From contig JBCCFD010000420.1 in the NCBI GenBank assembly GCA_039029915.1, forward strand, positions 1 through 7,052: a DNA stretch of 7,052 bases. Reading direction: 5' to 3'. This stretch comes from QQUD01 sp039029915. GTDB taxonomy: Bacteria > Chloroflexota > Anaerolineae > Promineifilales > Promineifilaceae. Position 1 is the stretch's first letter; each line of letters starts with the position of its first letter. Made by a program: the position numbers and the translations under genes. Under the pieces are notes generated by a model. It ran no database searches. It had not been told where the DNA came from and worked only from the letters and a program-made list of their open reading frames with translations. This document shows positions 1-6,541 of this stretch, one piece after another.

Positions 1-477
1 GATTTTGCTGCCCATTGCTTCAAAGGCGGACATCGCTCGGGTAACATCAGTGGCATCTCCTCCAATCATAATGCTGAGGGTGCCTTTGACCGCTCCTTCA
101 CTGCCCCCACTGATTGGCGCGTCTAGCATTCGAATCTCTTTTTCCGCTAGCGTTTTGGCAATGTTGCGAGTGGTTTGGGGACTGATGGTGCTCATGTCTA
201 CGACGAGGCTGCCTGCTTTCGCGCCATGAATGACACCAGTCTCTCCCAAGATAACAGCTTCGACATCGGGTGTGTCGCTAACACAGGTGATGATAATATC
301 GCTTTTTTCGGCAACTTCTTTAGGGCTAGCGGCGGCTGTTGCCCCGGCGTTTACGGCCGTTTCCATCCGACTGGCTGTCCGATTCCAGACCGTCACTTCA
401 AATCCTGCTTTTAATAAATTCAGAGTCATCCCCTGACCCATAATGCCTAAGCCGATAAATCCAATTTTTTCGCTCAT
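1..477 (-). CDS. NAD(P)-dependent beta-hydroxyacid dehydrogenase, 3-hydroxyisobutyrate dehydrogenase family (partial, N-terminal 159 aa)
   Basis: Seen: the protein begins MSEKIGFIGLGIMG, a Rossmann fold with the dinucleotide-binding pattern G9-x-G11-x-x-G14. A WNRT stretch follows at 31-34, then DMST at 94-97 and the substrate-binding signature DAPISGGSEGA at 119-129. Known of the family: these enzymes oxidise or reduce short beta-hydroxyacids (3-hydroxyisobutyrate, tartronate semialdehyde, glyoxylate, succinic semialdehyde) in the cytoplasm. NRT after the second strand often goes with NADP(H) use, so a semialdehyde or glyoxylate reductase is as likely as a true 3-hydroxyisobutyrate dehydrogenase. 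The catalytic lysine, normally near residue 170, and the whole C-terminal helical domain lie beyond the left edge (family length is about 290-300 aa). The start is well supported by a GGAG site 7 bases upstream. The gene is divergent from the helicase-like gene. The family call is firm; the substrate cannot be told. Confidence 0.93.
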   Translation of the reverse strand, partial: MSEKIGFIGLGIMGQGMTLNLLKAGFEVTVWNRTASRMETAVNAGATAAASPKEVAEKSDIIITCVSDTPDVEAVILGETGVIHGAKAGSLVVDMSTISPQTTRNIAKTLAEKEIRMLDAPISGGSEGAVKGTLSIMIGGDATDVTRAMSAFEAMGSKI

Positions 478-484
478 TTAAATA

Positions 485-488
485 CTCC
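485..488 (-). promoter_or_regulatory. Shine-Dalgarno site (GGAG) of the dehydrogenase gene
   Basis: On the minus strand GGAG stands 7 bases before the ATG at 477. It is the only convincing Shine-Dalgarno site among the five gene starts visible in the window, which makes this gene an exception to the short-leader layout of the others. A TTGACA hexamer lies further upstream (minus strand, about 507-512), but I see no well-placed -10 partner for it. Confidence 0.6.
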
Positions 489-517
489 AACGCCGTGATA
501 TAGTTCATGTCAATAAA

Positions 518-587
518 CACTAAGACCCAAAGAGAGAAAAAAAGACCCTTATTATTGCCCCGAGTCTTTGTGCCTTTGTGCTGAGAT
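518..587. repeat. imperfect inverted repeat in the divergent intergenic region
   Basis: The left arm CACTAAGACCCAAAGAGAG (518-536) resembles the reverse complement of 563-587 in the core CT-A-AG...CAAAG. The right arm itself contains CTTTGTG twice, 8 bases apart (566-572 and 574-580). The arms are separated by an A/T-rich stretch and followed by a run of eight T. It could be a degenerate copy of a dispersed intergenic repeat, or a weak stem-loop. The match is partial and I could not score the pairing, so the call is tentative. Confidence 0.3.
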
Positions 588-626
588 TTTTTTTCGGAAA
601 GTCACCACAGTGAGTTTACCTAATTT

Positions 627-654
627 TTGGAAAACAGAACAAAAGAGTATACTC
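627..654 (+). promoter_or_regulatory. candidate promoter of the helicase-like gene, with a 10-bp palindrome over the -10 box
   Basis: TATACT at 648-653 matches TATAAT at five of six positions and ends 12 bases before the ATG at 666. A weak -35-like TTGGAA sits at 627-632 with a short 15-base spacer. The -10 hexamer lies inside the perfect palindrome GAGTATACTC (645-654), which could be an operator or chance. Transcription would start around 660, leaving a leader of only about 6 bases. No Shine-Dalgarno site is seen. The placement also argues against translation starting at the TTG at 627, which would lie inside the promoter. Confidence 0.4.
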
Positions 655-665
655 AATTCTGTCTT

Positions 666-2726
666 ATGAACGCGTTAACACCCACTCAAGAAGAGGCTAT
701 CCAAGCTCAATCGAGTAGCTTTTGGTTAGGGTCAGCAGGCTGTGGCAAAACGATGGCCCTACATCAGCGTTTGCTTCGCTTGCTGGCTGACGGTGAACCT
801 GCATACACTATTTTAACTTTGGTGGCTGAACCAGAGCATCAGCAGGCATTTTTAGAAGCCGTCCATCAATCAGGGCTTGGTCCTTATGCTGACCTTAAAA
901 TCCTGACCTACAATCGGCTGGCCCAAGAGATGGTAGAACTTTTTTGGCCGCTTGTTGCTCGAGATGCTGGTTTTGATAAACCGTACCAACCCCCATCTTT
1001 TCTAAGCTATGATTTGGCACAGCTTTTGATGTGGCACGTGATTAGCCCGATGTTTGAAGAAGGGGCTTTTGCTGATTTACGCCTTCGGCCACAGCAAATT
1101 GTAAGCCAGCTTTTAGATACGCTTAACCGTGCCGCACTCAACCGATTGTCTTTGGATGAAGCAATAGAGCGTCAGGTTCGCAGTTGGGTAGGCGAACCTG
1201 AGCGTTTGGTGCATCTCAATGATGCTGCCGAAGCAACGCGCCGCTTTCGAGAGCACTGCGTTGAACACAGCATTTTAGACTTATCGCTGGTCATTCAGGT
1301 TTTTGATACGCAGGTGGTTGAACGTGAGGCGTTCCATAAATATTTCCGCGAACGTTTTCGACATCTGCTGGTTGATAATATTGAGGAGCATACGCCAGCT
1401 GGTCAGCATTTTGTGCATCAATTGATGAACGAAACGGAAACAACGGCCGTTTCCTACGACGCGGGCGGTGGTTACAAGCGATTCTTGTCAGCCGATCCGC
1501 TCGGGGCCAACCAATTTTATACAGCCAGCCAGCTGCGATACCGTTTCGACGAACATTTTGTGACCAATGAACCGCTGGCCCATCTGGCCAATGTGGTTGA
1601 AAATTATCTGCAGCAAACCATCAACCCGACCCAGCTAGCCCCCGAAGCCATTTCACACGTCGTGCGTGGGCGGTATCGGCGAGAGATGGTGGCGAACCTC
1701 ATGCCGATTTTATCCGATCTGATTGAGCAGGATGGTGTACCGCCGTCGGAAATTGCCATCATTGTGCCTTACTTGGATGGGGCACTGCGCTACATGCTCA
1801 TTCAGGCGTTTAAAGAGGCTGGCTTACCGGCTCGGTTTTTACGCCGTCGTTCGAGTCCTCGCGATGAGCCTCGCATTCGGGCATGGCTCACCTGGCTAGC
1901 GCTAGCCCACCCTGAAAGGGAGATACCAGTTTCCCCCTTTGAAGTTGAAGAAGCGCTCACCTTGTCCATCGATGGCTTTGATCCAGCTCGGGCGGCTTTG
2001 CTGGTGGATGCACTCTTTTTGGAGGATCCCACACCTCTGCTTCTTCCCATTACCGAACTCAGCGAAACAGCGGTTGAACGCATTGGCGAGACGCTTGTTG
2101 AGTTATATGAGGAGCTGCGCCTGTGGTTAGCGGAAGAGGCGCAGGCTATGTCTATTGAAGCTTTTTTGTATGGCTTGTTTAATGGACTCTTGGCGCAGCC
2201 CCGTTTTCAACCGGAACCCGATCTGGCTGGGGCGGCCGTTTGTGATTGGCTTGTTAAAGCGGCGCAACGGCTTAGGCAATCGGCTGAACGGATTGGTTTT
2301 TCAACCTCAGTATCAGAAGGGATTGCTTTTATTGATGGGATTCGGAATGGATTAGTAACTGCTAACCCGCCAGAACTGGGCGATCCACCCGATCCAGAAG
2401 GCATTTTGGTGTCTACGATTTATGGCTACCTTTTAGGTGGCAAATCGGTTGATGTGCAGGTGTGGCTAGAAACGGCCGCTTCTGGCTGGTGGGATATACC
2501 AAATCAACCCTTGAGCAACGCTTTCGTACTGGCTCAAAGCTTCGATCTTGACCAGCAGTGGACGGCAGAGAATGACTTTGCCATTCGGAATGAACTGTTG
2601 AGCCGTATCGTTCGAGGCTTAACCGCCCGCTGTCGACAATCAGTTGTACTAGCCAACAGCGATCTTGATCGACGCGGCCTGCGTCAAGATGGCCCCCTCT
2701 GGCGAGCGATTTCACCCCTTATTTGA
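666..2726 (+). CDS. divergent UvrD/Rep-like superfamily 1 helicase family protein with altered Walker B
   Basis: The product has 686 aa counted from the ATG at 666. Seen: a Q-motif LTPTQEEAI at 4-12 (Q8) and Walker A GSAGCGKT at 22-29. A motif Ib-like LKILTYNRLA follows near 77-86. The Walker B position reads LLVDNIEE at 234-241, where DExQD is usual. The motif III position reads YDAGGGYKRF at 264-273, where GDxxQSIYxFRG is usual. A well-kept motif IV-like EIAIIVPY lies at 362-369, a motif V-like VSTIYGYLLGGKSVD at 582-596, and a motif VI-like LTARCRQSVVLA at 652-663 with a possible arginine finger at R655. The family unwinds DNA with ATP during repair and recombination. Here the glutamate that activates water appears as N238, so the protein may bind ATP but hydrolyse it poorly, or have a structural role as in AddB/RecC-type partners. 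No nuclease motif is visible. The start at 666 is preferred over the in-frame TTG at 627 because the Q-motif follows directly. An SF1 relative is likely; the activity is open. Confidence 0.82.
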   Translation: MNALTPTQEEAIQAQSSSFWLGSAGCGKTMALHQRLLRLLADGEPAYTILTLVAEPEHQQAFLEAVHQSGLGPYADLKILTYNRLAQEMVELFWPLVARDAGFDKPYQPPSFLSYDLAQLLMWHVISPMFEEGAFADLRLRPQQIVSQLLDTLNRAALNRLSLDEAIERQVRSWVGEPERLVHLNDAAEATRRFREHCVEHSILDLSLVIQVFDTQVVEREAFHKYFRERFRHLLVDNIEEHTPAGQHFVHQLMNETETTAVSYDAGGGYKRFLSADPLGANQFYTASQLRYRFDEHFVTNEPLAHLANVVENYLQQTINPTQLAPEAISHVVRGRYRREMVANLMPILSDLIEQDGVPPSEIAIIVPYLDGALRYMLIQAFKEAGLPARFLRRRSSPRDEPRIRAWLTWLALAHPEREIPVSPFEVEEALTLSIDGFDPARAALLVDALFLEDPTPLLLPITELSETAVERIGETLVELYEELRLWLAEEAQAMSIEAFLYGLFNGLLAQPRFQPEPDLAGAAVCDWLVKAAQRLRQSAERIGFSTSVSEGIAFIDGIRNGLVTANPPELGDPPDPEGILVSTIYGYLLGGKSVDVQVWLETAASGWWDIPNQPLSNAFVLAQSFDLDQQWTAENDFAIRNELLSRIVRGLTARCRQSVVLANSDLDRRGLRQDGPLWRAISPLI

Positions 2727-2878
2727 CCTTAGTTCGGAAATTAAATTTAGAGACGCTGAAAGCGCACAAAAATGAAATGAGATCGTTTACGCTGCTCTAA
2801 AAAACCACTTCCCTGAGTTTTCTACGACTCTGCGTTGAAACTTATGCCAAAAATAACCTATCTAATGCGACAGTCAGG

Positions 2879-2884
2879 TAAAAT
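2879..2884 (+). promoter_or_regulatory. candidate -10 element of the channel-like gene
   Basis: TAAAAT, five of six matches to TATAAT, ends 6 bases before the ATG at 2891. No recognisable -35 lies 16-18 bases upstream. The nearest purine-rich stretch, AAGG at 2886-2889, is too close to the start codon to act as a Shine-Dalgarno site. The layout resembles the other short-leader genes, but the hexamer alone is weak evidence. Confidence 0.25.
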
Positions 2885-2890
2885 AAAGGC

Positions 2891-4018
2891 ATGATAATTT
2901 TCCTTCGAATACTCGCGATTTTATTAGGACTTTGGATTGTAGGATATACTTTTATTGCCGCAACCAAAACTTTTGTTTTGCCTCGAAGTGCTCAGGTGGC
3001 TTTAACCCGATTTGTCTTCATGACCTCGAGAGCCATCTTCAATTTTATTGTCAACAAACTGCCAACTTTTGAGCAAAAAGATCAACTTATGGCTATCTTT
3101 GCGCCACTAACGCTGCTTTTGATGGTGCCCACTTGGCTTTTTTTGACCACCATAGGCTACACGTTTATCTACTTGGGAATGGGATTTGATTCAATTGGTG
3201 AAGCATTTTTGTTTAGTGGCTCTTCCATTTTGACGCTTGGCTTTGCCACGGCCGATAATTTAGCGCAAACGATTGTCGCTTTCACTGAGGCAACGGTAGG
3301 GCTTATTTTAGTAGCCATGCTCATCTCGTATTTACCAACGATGTATTCCGCATGGTCCCGGCGAGAGAGCATGGTCAATTTGCTGGAGGTTCGGGCCGGC
3401 TGGCCTCCCTCGGCCGTAGAGCTTGTTTGGCGACTCCACGGCTTCCAGGGCAGCATTAATGTGAATGATTTTTGGAATGAGTGGGAACGCTGGTTTGTTG
3501 ATATTGATGAAAGTCATACCTCATTGGCTGCCCTTGTCTTATTTCGATCAACCCGCGTAACACAATCGTGGCTGCACTGTGCTGGCGTGATTTTAGACGG
3601 TGCTGCGCTTTATTTGTCTGTCTTGAAAAACCCTGAATCTCGCTTCTTGCCCATCGTTATTCGGGCTGGTGTCATGGCGTTACGCCATATGGCTGAGTTC
3701 TTCCGTATCTCATTTAAACCCAACCCTCATTTCCCTGAAGACCCGATTTCAATTACCCGAGAGCAGTTTGATGCTGGCTGGGAGATACTTAAAGCCCACG
3801 GTTTGGAACTGGTTGATGATCAGGATATTGCTTGGCAGAATTTTGCGGGTTGGCGGGTTAATTACGACTCTACCCTTGTTTCGCTATCTCGATTAACGAT
3901 GTCTCCAGAATTTAATTGGTTGCCTGAGGTGACCTTTGTGCCAGCAAGCCGTGCTCAAAATGATACGGGTGGCAGCCTTATGCCGGTGAGCCAACTATTG
4001 GAACGGACCAAGAATTGA
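2891..4018 (+). CDS. membrane protein with an ion-channel-like pore region (two-helix potassium channel fold, TLGFA filter)
   Basis: The product has 375 aa. Seen: an N-terminal hydrophobic segment at about 3-23, a second at about 67-92, a re-entrant-like stretch GEAFLFSGSSILTLGFA at 103-119, and a further helix at about 125-150. A soluble C-terminal region of about 225 residues follows. The helix/pore-loop/helix order, with T115-L-G-F-A119 where potassium channels have TVGYG or TxGFG, resembles the two-transmembrane ion channel family (Ion_trans_2). Inference: a cation channel of the cytoplasmic membrane. The C-terminal region has no visible GxGxxG nucleotide-binding motif of an RCK domain, so the gating signal is unknown; it is rich in tryptophan and acidic residues and looks mostly helical. 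The altered filter leaves selectivity uncertain, and the pore may not conduct potassium at all. The gene lies 164 bp after the helicase-like gene, probably as a separate unit, and converges with the EEP gene. The start fits because the membrane segment begins right after it. Confidence 0.65.
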   Translation: MIIFLRILAILLGLWIVGYTFIAATKTFVLPRSAQVALTRFVFMTSRAIFNFIVNKLPTFEQKDQLMAIFAPLTLLLMVPTWLFLTTIGYTFIYLGMGFDSIGEAFLFSGSSILTLGFATADNLAQTIVAFTEATVGLILVAMLISYLPTMYSAWSRRESMVNLLEVRAGWPPSAVELVWRLHGFQGSINVNDFWNEWERWFVDIDESHTSLAALVLFRSTRVTQSWLHCAGVILDGAALYLSVLKNPESRFLPIVIRAGVMALRHMAEFFRISFKPNPHFPEDPISITREQFDAGWEILKAHGLELVDDQDIAWQNFAGWRVNYDSTLVSLSRLTMSPEFNWLPEVTFVPASRAQNDTGGSLMPVSQLLERTKN

Positions 4019-4155
4019 GGGTCGGTCTAATGTTCTGTCCAGCATGAAATGATGACCATCTAAATGAACAGCACCTCAGGTTCTGATCCCCATTTGCGAC
4101 CACGAAAGCCGAGTTTTTCCAGTCAATAAACCCAGCAAAACATAATGGCTTGTAC
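4019..4155. other. convergent intergenic gap without a clear terminator
   Basis: These 137 bases separate the stop codons of two genes that converge. I see no GC-rich stem followed by a T run on either strand, so how transcription ends is not explained. No small gene with a credible start is visible. Confidence 0.5.
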
Positions 4156-5187
4156 TTAGTTTGATGCAGCGGGTGGACTGGAAGGCACGCCAATGGTTGC
4201 CATAACCGGGCGATGATCTGCACCGCCATCCCAAGGGCCAATTTCGGAACGAATTACCTGAAGGTCGGATGAGACAAAAACGTGGTCGATGCGCACGAGC
4301 CAGCTGGGTAAAATGAGCCGACCCGCTTTGGTGGGCCGGAATCCGGGCCACGTATTGCCCAGTCCGTTACCGCCTGCGTGCCAGCTGTCTTGAAGGGTGT
4401 CGGTTAATATAGCGTGCGCTTCACTTTGGTCCGTGGCGTTTAGGTCGCCAAGCAGAATGACCGGATTTGGGTTGCTTTGGCTAAATTCAGCTAGAAATCG
4501 GGCTTGCGCTTCTCGTATTCTGATCGCTCGGGGATCAGGCAGAGGAGCGCCCACTGGCGGGATAGCGTGGAAGTTGACGATATCAACGGCCGTATCCCCC
4601 ACAAAAAGGCGCACAATTTGAGGCGTCCCTACCCAAAATAGGTCACCAAACGTCATCGGCTGAAGTTCAATTGGGTAGCGGCTGATGACCCCCATGCCCG
4701 TGGTGCCCACTTGCGGGTCAAGAATCTGATACGGATACGCCTCGCTGAGATCTTCCCGTATCATGATGGCCATACGAGGATTAAGCTCTTGAATCCCAAC
4801 GACGTCAGCCTCAGAATTTAACAATGCTTCCTCAATACCGTTAAGGTTGACGTTGGAACCCAGCAAGTTGGTTGTCATGACCTTGAGTTCAGTTGGCGAC
4901 TCTGCTGATGCAAATGTGGGCATGAGCAAAGAGCCAAATCGAACCAGCAAAATGGCAATAAGCCCGATGTACAGCAGAATATCCGTGCGTGATTTGGTGA
5001 GTAACGGCCGTATTCCCCAAAGCGGCACCCACAAAACCAAATAAATTGCCCCCGTATTGAGCAAAAAGAGCCACCCCCACTGGTCGTTAAACAGCAGATG
5101 AAGGATGAACCATGAAAAAACGGCAGTGGCGTACAAATAAGCCACTGCTGATGAACCAAAACGTAAGACGCCCCATAATTTATTCAT
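4156..5187 (-). CDS. membrane-anchored endonuclease/exonuclease/phosphatase (EEP) domain protein
   Basis: The product has 343 aa. Seen: three hydrophobic segments at about 13-33, 37-58 and 69-91, then an EEP domain at about 100-333. The domain keeps the expected metal and catalytic residues: N107 (TTNLLG), E134 (GIQEL), H207 (NFHAIPP), D248 and N250 (GDLNAT), D301-H302 (RIDHVF), and D324-H325 (GADHRPV). Known of the family: Mg-dependent phosphodiester or phosphomonoester hydrolysis of DNA, RNA, phospholipid head groups or inositol phosphates. The loop between segments two and three is rich in basic residues (RPLLTKSR, 60-67), so by the positive-inside rule the N-terminus is inside and the catalytic domain faces outward. 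Inference: an extracytoplasmic hydrolase or nuclease. The substrate cannot be read from the sequence, though a cell-surface or scavenging role fits better than DNA repair. It has no Shine-Dalgarno site but has a TATACT box just upstream. Confidence 0.9.
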   Translation of the reverse strand: MNKLWGVLRFGSSAVAYLYATAVFSWFILHLLFNDQWGWLFLLNTGAIYLVLWVPLWGIRPLLTKSRTDILLYIGLIAILLVRFGSLLMPTFASAESPTELKVMTTNLLGSNVNLNGIEEALLNSEADVVGIQELNPRMAIMIREDLSEAYPYQILDPQVGTTGMGVISRYPIELQPMTFGDLFWVGTPQIVRLFVGDTAVDIVNFHAIPPVGAPLPDPRAIRIREAQARFLAEFSQSNPNPVILLGDLNATDQSEAHAILTDTLQDSWHAGGNGLGNTWPGFRPTKAGRLILPSWLVRIDHVFVSSDLQVIRSEIGPWDGGADHRPVMATIGVPSSPPAASN

Positions 5188-5483
5188 AAAAGAGAGTATA
5201 GGGGAGATGAATGTAGGAACGCGAGGTCGTAGGTCGATGGTTTAAGAATCGTAAACCGTGCGAATAGTGCACTTAGGTGTGCTGCTTGAAAACTTTGGTC
5301 ACAAACCTAAATTCGAGAATTGCCATTCTAAACGGGTGTGTCCTAATTTTTGCCCCAAATTGCGTCCAGTGAAGAATCTTGCCTTTTTGGATAAGCTAGA
5401 TTTTTCGCTAATAACCGGCATCGACAAATCCTAAAACAGCTTCATAGCTAGCCGCAGCCCTACCTTCACCCCTCAATCATTTC
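5188..5483. other. 296-bp intergenic region between the Sua5 and EEP genes
   Basis: Apart from the -10-like box next to the EEP start, I found no gene, tRNA-like fold, riboswitch signature or clear terminator here. Short palindromes such as GTGCAC and GCTAGC are present, but none forms a long stem. The length of the gap suggests that the EEP gene has its own promoter instead of being co-transcribed with the Sua5 gene. Confidence 0.5.
5195..5200 (-). promoter_or_regulatory. candidate -10 element of the EEP gene (leaderless layout)
   Basis: On the minus strand TATACT, identical to the box before the helicase-like gene, ends 7 bases before the ATG at 5187. Transcription would then begin at or next to the start codon. 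The upstream bases are pyrimidine-rich (CTCTCTTTT lies directly before ATG), so no Shine-Dalgarno site is possible there. No good -35 hexamer is visible 16-18 bases upstream. Confidence 0.4.
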
Positions 5484-6533
5484 TCAAAAAACCTTATCTG
5501 CGGCGCGGCGCAAGCGGTCTTGGATCGCGGCACCAATACCTTGTGTTGGATAGCTGCGGGCCAAGATGAAGTCAAGGGGGTGAGTTTCTAATTGACGCAT
5601 TGTTTGAAAAAGCTGACTGGCTACCTCTTCCAAATCATTTAGCGAGCCGACGATGCCAATTTGGGAGGCAGTCGTTTGAAGCTCTGCTAGGTCTTCATTG
5701 GCAATCATCAGCCCAAATTTTTTATCTGGATGATTGGCAACTGTTTGGCGTATTTTTTGATAAATTTCTTGGTTATGACCCGTTACAAGCCAAAGTGGTG
5801 TACTGGGTGCATAGTGTCGCTCAAGCAGGCCGGGGCTAATTTGGACCTCTTTTTGGCTCTTTTTAGGATTGGGTTGATGCGGGCGAACGTGGGGCAACAC
5901 GGCCGTTAACATCTCAAACGTAATGCCACCCGGTCGCAAAATGGTAGGCACCGCTTGGGTCAAATCGAGGACAGTTGATTCAACGCCGATATGAGCTGGG
6001 CCGCCATCTAAAATGAGCTCGATACGGCCGTTTAAATCGTCCCAAACGTGCTGGGCGCTGGTTGGGCTAGTGTGACTAAAGCGGTTGGCGCTTGGAGCAC
6101 CAATAGGTGTTTGAGCGGCTTGGATTAACGCTCGAGCAATGGGATGACTCGGACAGCGGACGGCAACGGTAGGTCCACCGGCTGTCAAGCGACTGGGTAC
6201 ATGTTCAGCTTTGGGCAAAATAAAGGTTAATGGGCCTGGCCAAAATTTCTCAGCCAGTAGCGCTGCACTGTCAGGCACGTTGATAGCAAGCTGATCAAGC
6301 TGGTCAATATGATTGATGTGGGCAATGATGGGATCGTAAGCGGGGCGCTGCTTCGCGGTAAATATCTTCTGAACGGCCGTATCATTCAGCGCATCTGCCC
6401 CTAAGCCATAGACCGTTTCCGTCGGAAAGGCCACCAGTCCGCCAGCTTGAATAACGGCCGTTGCTTGAGCGATTAGATGCGGTTCCGGACGCGTTGGATG
6501 GATAGATATAATTTGGGTTTGCTTTTCAACCAT
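5484..6533 (-). CDS. tsaC: L-threonylcarbamoyladenylate synthase, long Sua5/YwlC form
   Basis: The product has 349 aa and looks complete. It makes threonylcarbamoyl-AMP from threonine, bicarbonate and ATP. TsaD and its partners then transfer the group to A37 of ANN-decoding tRNAs (t6A), in the cytoplasm. Seen: a YrdC-like domain at about 14-205 with FPTETVYGLGADA (36-48), the K61-Q-R63 motif (KQRPAYDP), and the S148-A-N150 motif (GAPSANRFS). GGVES-type signatures follow at 178-186 (GPAHIGVES), then ILRPGG at 198-203. The linker SPGLLERHYAP (233-243) leads into the C-terminal Sua5 domain, about 244-346. The length and linker separate it from the short TsaC/YrdC form of about 190 aa. The ATG at 6533 fits the family N-terminus and follows a perfect TATAAT by 8 bases. 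It lies downstream of cpaF on the same strand, but with a 171-bp gap and its own promoter. Four copies of the octamer ACGGCCGT fall in this gene. Confidence 0.95.
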   Translation of the reverse strand: MVEKQTQIISIHPTRPEPHLIAQATAVIQAGGLVAFPTETVYGLGADALNDTAVQKIFTAKQRPAYDPIIAHINHIDQLDQLAINVPDSAALLAEKFWPGPLTFILPKAEHVPSRLTAGGPTVAVRCPSHPIARALIQAAQTPIGAPSANRFSHTSPTSAQHVWDDLNGRIELILDGGPAHIGVESTVLDLTQAVPTILRPGGITFEMLTAVLPHVRPHQPNPKKSQKEVQISPGLLERHYAPSTPLWLVTGHNQEIYQKIRQTVANHPDKKFGLMIANEDLAELQTTASQIGIVGSLNDLEEVASQLFQTMRQLETHPLDFILARSYPTQGIGAAIQDRLRRAADKVF

Positions 6534-6541
6534 AGCGGCGA

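Larger units (their letters stand above)
353..6461. repeat. dispersed palindromic octamer ACGGCCGT, eight exact copies
   Basis: Exact copies lie at 353-360, 1443-1450, 4586-4593, 5004-5011, 5899-5906, 6024-6031, 6373-6380 and 6454-6461. One-mismatch copies lie at 2232-2239, 2472-2479, 3248-3255 and 3410-3417. A random 7-kb sequence of even composition would hold about 0.1. Every exact copy is inside a gene and most are flanked by A or T on both sides. Six copies read Thr-Ala-Val, one reads Ile-Arg-Pro-Leu and one Asn-Gly-Arg, so the DNA word and not one peptide appears to be kept. Confidence 0.8.

Noticed and set aside
175..436. Plus-strand open frames over the dehydrogenase
   Set aside because: They are antisense to a clearly recognised dehydrogenase and show no family features or ribosome-binding site.
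518..587. A CRISPR-like array
   Set aside because: Only two 7-base direct repeats at 8-base spacing are present, far from repeat-spacer dimensions, and no cas gene is in the window.
627..665. Upstream TTG as the start of the helicase-like protein, adding 13 residues
   Set aside because: The added residues precede the family Q-motif, there is no Shine-Dalgarno site before the TTG, and the stretch overlaps the presumed promoter. ATG at 666 is preferred.
1802..2715. Minus-strand open frames within the helicase-like gene
   Set aside because: They are antisense to a frame with continuous helicase-family similarity and carry no recognisable domain.
4019..4155. A bidirectional terminator between the convergent genes
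   Set aside because: No stem with a following T run could be found on either strand.
353..6461. The octamer as a mere trace of a repeated Thr-Ala-Val peptide
   Set aside because: Two exact copies encode other residues in shifted frames, and the proteins are unrelated.
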